Assembly (NCBI GenBank): GCA_002455955.1
Contig: DKLZ01000020.1
Span: 1,854 to 22,457, forward strand
DNA length: 20,604 nucleotides
DNA from: Dehalococcoidia bacterium UBA6627
Lineage (GTDB): Bacteria > Chloroflexota > Dehalococcoidia > UBA2979
Reading direction: 5' to 3'
The position numbers and the translations under genes were made by a program. The notes under the pieces are model-generated. The model was not told where the DNA came from. It ran no database searches and worked only from the letters and a program-made list of their open reading frames with translations. Below, piece by piece: positions 14,591 to 20,604 of the stretch; positions within the stretch are counted from its first letter, which is position 1; each line of letters opens with the position of its first letter.

Positions 14591-15370
14591 TCAGCGTTTG
14601 CGCGAAACATGACGCTCCCATTTGAGTCCATGACGGCGTAACCGCCAGGCATGCCAGCCAATCAAAATGATCGTCTTTAGAGTCACGAATGGCTCACGAA
14701 CCAACACCTTTAGAATGCGCTTATTGGTTAGTGCGTCTCGCATCAAGTCCATGTGAGCAAAGAGAGTGCGCTCTTCACCCTCCCATTCTGAAATTGAGAT
14801 TCGCAGTTGGCTAGGTTCATCGAACATATTCAGCTCATATCGAGCCGCACCAATGAATGGAGAAACATACATCCGTTTCTCGGCTTTTGATCGATACTCC
14901 GAGTCAGGCATGGATGCATCTCGATCGAAGTCATATAACTCTCGTTCACCATGGGTATTGTTGACTTCTGCAATCACATGCCTCAGTTCACCTTCGCTAT
15001 CGCGGCAAAGATAGAAACTGACCGGGTTGAAAACAAAGCCAAACACCCGCGGATACGTCACCAGTGCAATTCTCCACCCCGTTATGTCCCATCCGCGCTC
15101 CTCTAGACGTGTTCGTAGTGCCGTTGCTAGTGATTGAGCATTGGGAGTGAAGTGGTCCGAAGACTTAAACCGGAGAACATTGGGTCTTTTATCAGAAAAA
15201 AAGTAAATCTTTTGGGTGACCAGCGGGATCTCGTCGAGATCCAATTCGAGATACCAAACCCGATGGGTGAACTCATAGTCAATCTTTCGACTCCGCAAAT
15301 GACGAATAATGCCCGTGAGCACGAAAGAACGAGCGTGATCGAATCGTTCCACAGATGACACACTCACCAC
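14591..15370 (-). CDS. DUF1365 domain protein
   Basis: A 259-residue protein covering the whole DUF1365 domain: HLRSRKIDYEFTHRVWYLEL at about 24-43, YPRVFGFVFNPVSFYLC at 106-122, AEVNNTHGE at 134-142, and MYVSPFIGAARYE near 167-179. The family has no established biochemistry. Its genes almost always accompany an FAD amine-oxidase-like gene and a cyclopropane-fatty-acid synthase, so a role in modifying membrane acyl chains is inferred from context. The start is one of two consecutive GTG codons (15370 or 15367); the second would overlap the upstream stop as GTGA, and the choice is open. The overlap with the FAD gene indicates translational coupling. Confidence 0.92.
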   Translation of the reverse strand: MVSVSSVERFDHARSFVLTGIIRHLRSRKIDYEFTHRVWYLELDLDEIPLVTQKIYFFSDKRPNVLRFKSSDHFTPNAQSLATALRTRLEERGWDITGWRIALVTYPRVFGFVFNPVSFYLCRDSEGELRHVIAEVNNTHGERELYDFDRDASMPDSEYRSKAEKRMYVSPFIGAARYELNMFDEPSQLRISISEWEGEERTLFAHMDLMRDALTNKRILKVLVREPFVTLKTIILIGWHAWRLRRHGLKWERHVSRKR

Positions 15371-16620
15371 GTCACACCGAGGAGATTGGCAACACGAATC
15401 CCGGCCTGTACTCCATCCTCATGAAAGCCATATCCCTGATAGGCACCGACAAAATAGGTAGACCGTGTCCCATTCAGCATCAGCAAGCGTTTCTGCGATT
15501 CGAGAGTATCTATCGTGTAGATCGGGTGTCGATAGTTAAATTCAGCCAATATCCGCTCTGGAGCAACTCGACCACCAGGGTTCACTGACACGCAATAGTG
15601 CTCAGTGCTATCCAAAGACTGAAGTCTCTGCAGATCATAGGTCATAGTCAATTTCTCTGAATCTTGACCATCTTCACTAATCAGATAGTTCCACGCAGCT
15701 CTGGCCCATTTGCGACGAGGAAGTAATCTCGAATCGGTATGAAGCATCACTCGATTCGGACGAGTGCGAAACTTCCCAAGAATCTGCGCCTCTTCCGCTG
15801 ACGGATCACTCAGTAGCTCAAGCGCGTCATCAGCATGGCACGCTAAAACCACAGCATCGAAATAGCGCTCTAATCCACCCGCGCTAGTAAGCATCACTCC
15901 CTCTGAATTCCTCGTTACTCCGACCACATGCTCACCGAGGTGAACAGCTCCTGGATTTAGGCTGCCTAGAATCCGTTCTACATAGCTACGTGAGCCACCG
16001 CATAACCAACGCCATTCAGGGATGGCATTCGGAGCAAGCACCCCGTGTTGCTCTAAAAATCGAAATAGGTAATCCACAGGAAAACCAAGTACGTCTGCCG
16101 GAGCGTTGGACCAAGTAGCAGCTACCAAAGGCACGATGAGACGTTCACGAAATGCACGCCCGAACGATCGACGCTCCAAGTATTCTTTGAAACTCACACC
16201 ATGCATTTCATCATTTGCGATCACTCGTCTGGCATCGCTCTGGAACCGCAAGACATCGAGCAGCATGCGAAGATGAACCGGGTTCAAAACATTCCGATGT
16301 TGAGCTAAATATCCTCGAACCCCGCGGCTGCTGAATTCGAACCCATTTGATTCGATTCGCGCACTAAACGACATGTCACTTGACTGCGTTTCAACATCTA
16401 ACTCGCAGAGGAGGCGGCTGAACTCCGGATACGTTCGTTCGTTGTATACGATAAATCCGACGTCTAGAGGCAGATCGCCCTGATTAGTAGGAATGACGAC
16501 AGTATTGGCGTGCCCGCCAGCACGAACATCTCGTTCGAATAGCTCAACTCGATGCTTACGCTGCAGCAAATAGGCCGTAACAAGCCCACTTACACCGGAA
16601 CCGATTACAGCAACATGCAT
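15364..16620 (-). CDS. FAD-dependent amine-oxidase-like oxidoreductase
   Basis: A 418-residue flavoprotein. The N-terminus is the Rossmann dinucleotide-binding motif, VAVIGSGVSGLVTAYLL (3-19, GxGxxG at 7-12), followed by the acidic ribose-binding end ELFERD and GGHANTV. LPLDVGFIVYNERTYPEF at 50-67 and the C-terminal FAD-contact segment FVGAYQGYGFHEDGVQAG are typical of the subgroup paired with DUF1365. From memory, a related Rhodobacter sphaeroides protein (UfaD) acts in furan fatty acid formation, so acyl-chain desaturation or oxidation is a reasonable hypothesis, not shown here. ATG at 16620 has only a weak ribosome-binding site. It heads the minus-strand operon and diverges from the SDR gene across 219 bases. 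Confidence 0.92.
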   Translation of the reverse strand: MHVAVIGSGVSGLVTAYLLQRKHRVELFERDVRAGGHANTVVIPTNQGDLPLDVGFIVYNERTYPEFSRLLCELDVETQSSDMSFSARIESNGFEFSSRGVRGYLAQHRNVLNPVHLRMLLDVLRFQSDARRVIANDEMHGVSFKEYLERRSFGRAFRERLIVPLVAATWSNAPADVLGFPVDYLFRFLEQHGVLAPNAIPEWRWLCGGSRSYVERILGSLNPGAVHLGEHVVGVTRNSEGVMLTSAGGLERYFDAVVLACHADDALELLSDPSAEEAQILGKFRTRPNRVMLHTDSRLLPRRKWARAAWNYLISEDGQDSEKLTMTYDLQRLQSLDSTEHYCVSVNPGGRVAPERILAEFNYRHPIYTIDTLESQKRLLMLNGTRSTYFVGAYQGYGFHEDGVQAGIRVANLLGVTW

Positions 16621-16839
16621 TGGACAAAGCCTTCAAGACCGGCAGTAGGATGTTTAATCATTGATATGGTATCGCGACAGGGCGTTCAGTTTTAGATAGG
16701 TCACACCTTCGATTGTCTATGTTCCCTAGGAGATTCCCCTGCCTCAATCCATCATTGAAACACCAAACGTTTGTCTTTTATGGCGAATCCTTAATCCCAC
16801 CAAAGGTCGACGCCAGAAAATCAGCGGTCGAACCAAACA

Positions 16840-17859
16840 ATGAGCCATCGGTTGGCTTGTGCCGTTGATGCGATACTCGAGGTGCTCATCATCCCGAGTT
16901 TCTCAAGGATCGGCTATGCCATTCGAAATAGATTATTCTCGTGGTCTCCGTTAAGCAGTTACCACCTAGAAGGTCGAACTGTGATTATCACTGGAGCCAC
17001 TTCCGGTATCGGCCTGGCGGCAGCAGAACAACTTGCCCGCTGTAGAGCAAGTGTCGTACTAGTCGGCCGCAACTCGGAAAAGACACAACAGGTGAGAAAT
17101 GACCTCGTTGCCCGCACGGGCAATAGTGCAATCTCTGCTGTCGTAGCTGATATGAGTGACTTTGAAAGCGTGCGCCACGCAGCGGCAGCGATACGCAATA
17201 GTCATGATCGCCTAGATGTATTGATCCACAACGCCGGGGCAATCGCGACTCAAACAACCTACGCGCCAAACGGTTCTGAAGTCACAGTTGCCAGTCAGCT
17301 CATCGGTCCATTCTTACTTACCGGACTGCTACTCGATCTACTTGCCCGCAGCGAATCTGGGCGAGTCATCACCGTATCATCCGGGGGAATGTACACCGTC
17401 CCGCTCTCGATCGATGAACTACGTGAAAAACGCGGAATAAACGTGCCGCCATCGAAGGCATCGTCTGGAGCCACTCAGTACTCGAGAGTAAAACGAGCTC
17501 AGGTCACAATGAATGAACTATGGGCGGAACGTGTACCGGATCACTCGGTCGTCTTCCATGCAATGCACCCGGGCTGGGTAGATACCCCCGGCTTGCAAAA
17601 TTCACTTCCAAGGTTTCGCCAAGTAATGGGACCCATCCTTCGAAGCCCTAGACAAGGAGCCGACACGCTTGCTTGGTTGGCTGCCGACGATGGAGTGCCA
17701 CTCCACTCATCGGGTCGGTTTTGGCATGATCGAAGACCTCGCACGACACACCGTCTTCGTCGAACTCGCCGCTCAGAACCTGACAATCAACGTCAACAGA
17801 TTTGGGAACTGTGCAAGGAGCTCAGTGCTTGGGACGAAAACATCGAACCGATGACATAG
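16840..17859 (+). CDS. DHRS12-like short-chain dehydrogenase/reductase
   Basis: A 339-residue SDR. The NAD(P)-binding motif TGATSGIG is at 51-58, NAG at 131-133, the catalytic Ser at 180-181 (VSSGGMYT) and YSRVK gives Tyr214 and Lys218, so the catalytic set is complete. A 45-residue N-terminal extension (VDAILEVLIIPSFSRIGYAIR) and the C-terminal GRFWHDRRPRTTHRLRRTR followed by WELCKELS are hallmarks of the DHRS12-like group found next to DUF1365/FAD genes. It presumably reduces or oxidises a hydroxy/keto group of a lipid-like substrate. The ATG at 16840 has no clear ribosome-binding site, so the true start could differ slightly. It runs divergently from the FAD gene and converges with a CoA-transferase gene, 34 bases apart. 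Confidence 0.92.
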   Translation: MSHRLACAVDAILEVLIIPSFSRIGYAIRNRLFSWSPLSSYHLEGRTVIITGATSGIGLAAAEQLARCRASVVLVGRNSEKTQQVRNDLVARTGNSAISAVVADMSDFESVRHAAAAIRNSHDRLDVLIHNAGAIATQTTYAPNGSEVTVASQLIGPFLLTGLLLDLLARSESGRVITVSSGGMYTVPLSIDELREKRGINVPPSKASSGATQYSRVKRAQVTMNELWAERVPDHSVVFHAMHPGWVDTPGLQNSLPRFRQVMGPILRSPRQGADTLAWLAADDGVPLHSSGRFWHDRRPRTTHRLRRTRRSEPDNQRQQIWELCKELSAWDENIEPMT

Positions 17860-17893
17860 CGTAAAGTCCGTTATTCGAAACTCAGAACAGATC

Positions 17894-19267
17894 TCACGGA
17901 GAAGAACCTGATTGTCGAACACTTGGAATTCGTGAACCGAGCGGCTCATCCATAGCTGATACACCGCCTTGCTCTAGTAGCCATTCTAAATCGAGAGTAG
18001 GACCCGACCTGCCAAGAGATGCTATTTCATTTCCACTAACTCCTGTGAAACGAAATTCCTCGATCTCGGAAACACTGTAGCCAAGTTCAGCAAGAATTTG
18101 GTCAGTATGCTCGTCCAGCAATGGAGCGTGCTTAGTCGACTGCATACTCCACTCCTCAAATGACGATCCGATGAAACGGTGATAACGACGTTCGCCGGTC
18201 ACAGGATGATCGACACTGTAAAAGAAACTTCGCGCATTGAGTTGCGGATCAGATAAAAGGTCGCGTCCGTCTTGCACTACACCTACGGGAATACCGAGTT
18301 CCTGCAACGATTCCATTACTTCAAAACGATCTCGTGTCACACAGTACTCAGCAATATGAGAATCGATCTCGTCTACTCGTTCACGTCGTTCTTCCATCTC
18401 CATCAAGCCAAGACCGTCTATTCCGATCGCCTGCGCGAGTATTCGCCATTCGTCGTCATCACGAACGGTGATCGCTACCCAGCCATCATCAAGACACTCG
18501 TAACAACCCTGTGGCGCAAACATGCGATGACGGTTCCCGATCCGATTGGGAAGCTTACCTTCGATCTGATACTCGGCGAGTGCTTCTCCAACGAAGGGCA
18601 ACACTGCCTCACGTTCGGCGAGGTCGATAAATAATGGCCCGTCACGGAGACCGGTAAACTTCTCGTAAAGCGCATGGAGAATGGCTCCAGCGGCGAGTAC
18701 GCCGGAAATCGGGTCTGTGTATGCGAGACCAGTTTTTACGGGTGGACCACCTAGATATCCCGTACCAAAGGTGATCCCAGCCTCTGGTTCGAGTGCAGAA
18801 CCGTATGCTGGACGGTTACGACGAGGGCCCGTCTCTCCGTATCCTGAAAGTGAAGCCATGATCAAATGAGGCTGCTCCCCTACCAATCTCTCAAAGCCGA
18901 GTCCGAAGTTCTCCATCACACGTGGCGTGAAGCTTTCAATCACTACGTCCGCCATGCGAATTAATCGAAGAAATGCATCAATGCCCAGCGATTTAGTGAG
19001 ATCCAGCGTCATCGCACGCTTGCCAAGATTTTTCTCTGCAAAGTAGAGGCCACGGTTCCAATAATCAGGATGTGATTCGTTGCGATCCTGAATTAACGCG
19101 CGCGCGCCGTCCGGGCGACGTGGCGACTCGATTTTGATCACCGAAGCCCCTAATTCTGCAAGGGTACGAGTCGCACTTGGTCCCGCATATGCCCAGCTCA
19201 GGTCGACAATACGAACTCCACTCAAGGGGAGTGATCCAACTTCGAACTGAAATTTCTCGACAGCCAT
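17894..19267 (-). CDS. CaiB/BaiF (family III) CoA-transferase, catalytic Asp present
   Basis: A 457-residue class III CoA-transferase. SGVRIVDLSWAYAGPSATRTLAELGASVIKIE (about 17-48) is the signature N-terminal segment; KNLGKRAMTLDL and SLSGYGETGP follow. The catalytic Asp that forms the acyl-aspartyl intermediate in this family falls at 185 (AYTDPISGVLAAGAIL). Near the C-terminus is the usual PLLDEHTDQILAELGY. About 45 further residues (last 138 bases) extend beyond the normal family end, rich in Gly, Ser and Pro at the tail. I start it at ATG 19267, overlapping the upstream stop by one base; GTG three bases earlier is possible. Such enzymes move CoA between carboxylic acids; donor and acceptor are unknown. 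It is coupled to the next CoA-transferase gene, suggesting a two-subunit enzyme. Confidence 0.93.
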   Translation of the reverse strand: MAVEKFQFEVGSLPLSGVRIVDLSWAYAGPSATRTLAELGASVIKIESPRRPDGARALIQDRNESHPDYWNRGLYFAEKNLGKRAMTLDLTKSLGIDAFLRLIRMADVVIESFTPRVMENFGLGFERLVGEQPHLIMASLSGYGETGPRRNRPAYGSALEPEAGITFGTGYLGGPPVKTGLAYTDPISGVLAAGAILHALYEKFTGLRDGPLFIDLAEREAVLPFVGEALAEYQIEGKLPNRIGNRHRMFAPQGCYECLDDGWVAITVRDDDEWRILAQAIGIDGLGLMEMEERRERVDEIDSHIAEYCVTRDRFEVMESLQELGIPVGVVQDGRDLLSDPQLNARSFFYSVDHPVTGERRYHRFIGSSFEEWSMQSTKHAPLLDEHTDQILAELGYSVSEIEEFRFTGVSGNEIASLGRSGPTLDLEWLLEQGGVSAMDEPLGSRIPSVRQSGSSP

Positions 19268-20394
19268 CACATGCTCTCTTCGACTCGTTTCGTTCCAGAG
19301 TTCGCGGCCAGTACCTCTTCCGTGTGTTCGCCAAGGCTGGGAGCAGGAGGTCGTTGGTCCACATCATTCGAGGTCCGGTAAGTACGTCCTGGAAGGAAAG
19401 CTTCCGTTCCATCGATATCAGTCAGTTCGAAAAATTTTCGCGCTTCTAATTGCTCATCCTCAAGCAAATCGGGAATCTCAAGGACAGCACCGAAAGGCAG
19501 ACCTAGTTCCTCGCAATCGTGCATCACTTCAGCTCGAGTGTGAGAGGACAGATAAGGACCAAGTAGAGTGACGAACTCTGGGATATGCTTCAGCCGGTAT
19601 TGCGGCTCAAGCAAAAGTGGTTCCTCAAGCAAGTCGGGTCGTCCAATGAGTATCGCCAATAATTCACCCTTCGCCCCAGGGTGAACCGCAACATACCCAT
19701 CCGCACAAGGCACAATTTCTCCCTGTATTCCCCATGGCTGACGCCCTTGAAAGCGAGACCGCACCGCACCGGTCGCGACATACATGGTGACAGCCATCTC
19801 TGCGCTACCTGCTATCGCCTCATACGCACTAGTCTCCACACGCTGACCTACGGTTGCAAAACGTGCGCGCGCTACGAGAGCGGCACTAGCGGCTGTGAAA
19901 GCATGGATACCGGCAATGTATTCGGGGTGATATCCCGGGAGCTGTAACGGCTCTCGTCCGGGATCGCCTGTCATATGCATCATCCCGCCAAGCGCCAGCA
20001 ACTGAATCGACTCAGCCTGATAATTAGCATAGGGACCGCTGAGCCCGAACGGGAGAATCCAGCTTCGAATCACATCTGCATTCCAAGAGCTTAGTGTGTC
20101 ATCGGTGATTTCTGCTGCAACGAGTTCGGAACCGGCTATTACGACATCTGCCCAAGCAACCAACGATTGCAGCTGAGCGCGCCCTTCACGGCTAGCGACA
20201 TCAATCACCACGCTCCGTTTACCTCGATTGATGCAATGAAAAAGTCCAGCATGTGTCGAACCCGGCGGATTCCGAGTCCAATCTCCCTCAGGTGGCTCAA
20301 GCTTCACAACATCCGCGTCACGATCAGCAAATAACGACCCAGAAAATGGGCCCATCACGCCGCAGGCAGTCTCGAGAATACGCAACGGTGGCAT
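19267..20394 (-). CDS. CaiB/BaiF-family protein with Glu in place of the catalytic Asp
   Basis: A 375-residue protein beginning RILETACGVMGPFSGSLFAD and VVKLEPPEGDWTR, the N-terminal family pattern, and ending PSLGEHTEEVLAA. Aligned without gaps to its neighbour from the SGP motif onward (36 residues between GP and the site in both), the catalytic Asp position is Glu158 (GYHPEYIAGIHAFTAA). The GMMHMTGDPGREP loop and the HPEYIAG motif mark a recognised subgroup of CaiB/BaiF proteins. Whether it is active is uncertain: it may be a non-catalytic partner, as in heteromeric benzylsuccinate CoA-transferase BbsEF, or a transferase or racemase-like variant. ATG at 20394; it diverges from the gene at 20452 with only 57 bases between. 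Confidence 0.9.
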   Translation of the reverse strand: MPPLRILETACGVMGPFSGSLFADRDADVVKLEPPEGDWTRNPPGSTHAGLFHCINRGKRSVVIDVASREGRAQLQSLVAWADVVIAGSELVAAEITDDTLSSWNADVIRSWILPFGLSGPYANYQAESIQLLALGGMMHMTGDPGREPLQLPGYHPEYIAGIHAFTAASAALVARARFATVGQRVETSAYEAIAGSAEMAVTMYVATGAVRSRFQGRQPWGIQGEIVPCADGYVAVHPGAKGELLAILIGRPDLLEEPLLLEPQYRLKHIPEFVTLLGPYLSSHTRAEVMHDCEELGLPFGAVLEIPDLLEDEQLEARKFFELTDIDGTEAFLPGRTYRTSNDVDQRPPAPSLGEHTEEVLAANSGTKRVEESM

Positions 20395-20451
20395 TCGAAT
20401 TACCCTCGTAAGCTATACTAAATCAACCTGCCACCAGAGGAGTCCGTCTTT

Positions 20452-20604
20452 ATGAACCCGTCATTAATCCGCTTCGGCGCTCTTTCCGGCGCACTCGCCA
20501 TGATACTGATCCATATTAGTATGTTTTTGGTGCTCGGCGAGACCCCAAATGTCGACGCTACCGCTAAAGAGATCTTGGTTTTCTGGACCGATGTTGGCGA
20601 AGAT
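20452..20604 (+). CDS. Membrane protein, 5' part only
   Basis: An ATG at 20452 with AGAGGAG at 20436-20442 opens a frame that runs to the window end (51 residues). Residues about 7-29 (RFGALSGALAMILIHISMFLVLG) form a predicted membrane helix or uncleaved signal anchor; the next stretch, TPNVDATAKEILVFWTD, resembles the first extracytoplasmic loop of small multi-helix membrane proteins. The family cannot be named from this fragment. A TATACT box at 20414-20419 could be its -10 element, but no good -35 lies at the right distance. Confidence 0.75.
   Translation, partial: MNPSLIRFGALSGALAMILIHISMFLVLGETPNVDATAKEILVFWTDVGED

Noticed and set aside
8678..20394. An oxalate-degradation module (oxalyl-CoA decarboxylase plus formyl-CoA transferase).
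   Set aside because: The ThDP enzyme does not show oxalyl-CoA decarboxylase motifs, and the CoA-transferase genes are 7.5 kb away in a different unit.

Overview
The window is ordinary, densely packed bacterial chromosome with no mobile elements, phage genes, CRISPR arrays, tRNAs or rRNAs that I can see. By eye the base composition is near 50% G+C (not computed). Heme is made by the C5 (glutamate) route, because a HemL-type glutamate-1-semialdehyde aminomutase is present, and there is a fused uroporphyrinogen-III methyltransferase/synthase. Together with frequent GTG starts and an enzyme repertoire rich in CaiB/BaiF CoA-transferases, SDRs, flavoproteins and a YtcJ-type amidohydrolase, this suggests a free-living aerobic heterotroph. 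A Chloroflexota or Actinobacteriota-type lineage would fit, but I cannot fix the phylum from the sequence alone.

Layout. (1) 1-4520, plus strand: a translationally coupled heme operon, hemC (5' end outside the window), cobA-hemD fusion, hemB, hemL, all overlapping by 4-8 bases. It carries porphobilinogen formation, its polymerisation to uroporphyrinogen III and the siroheme/corrin branch methylation. (2) 4581-5144, minus: a small nitroreductase. (3) 5318-8669, plus: an unrecognised 55-residue acidic protein, a methylmalonyl-CoA-epimerase-like VOC protein, malate synthase G and a GlcG/HbpS-family protein. (4) 8678-11161, minus: an acetolactate-synthase-like ThDP enzyme with a long structured leader, then a 423-base gap holding a strong terminator and a possible plus-strand small-RNA unit, then a small two-helix membrane protein whose promoter is followed by two near-identical palindromic operators. 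(5) 11371-12108, plus: an NfsA-like flavin oxidoreductase, convergent with (6) 12174-13784, minus: a YtcJ-like amidohydrolase. (7) 13972-17859: an SRPBCC protein, a DUF1365 protein and an FAD amine-oxidase-like protein on the minus strand, divergent from a DHRS12-like short-chain dehydrogenase; this resembles clusters linked elsewhere to membrane fatty-acid modification, but without the usual cyclopropane-fatty-acid synthase. (8) 17894-20394, minus: two overlapping CaiB/BaiF CoA-transferase genes, one with the catalytic Asp and one with Glu in its place. (9) 20452-end, plus: the start of a membrane protein.

No defence system or other obviously new machine is visible. The items most worth a second look are the Asp/Glu CoA-transferase pair, the twin-operator small membrane protein gene, the cfa-less DUF1365/FAD/SDR cluster, and the regulatory structure in the gaps at 5941-6000 and 10322-10744.
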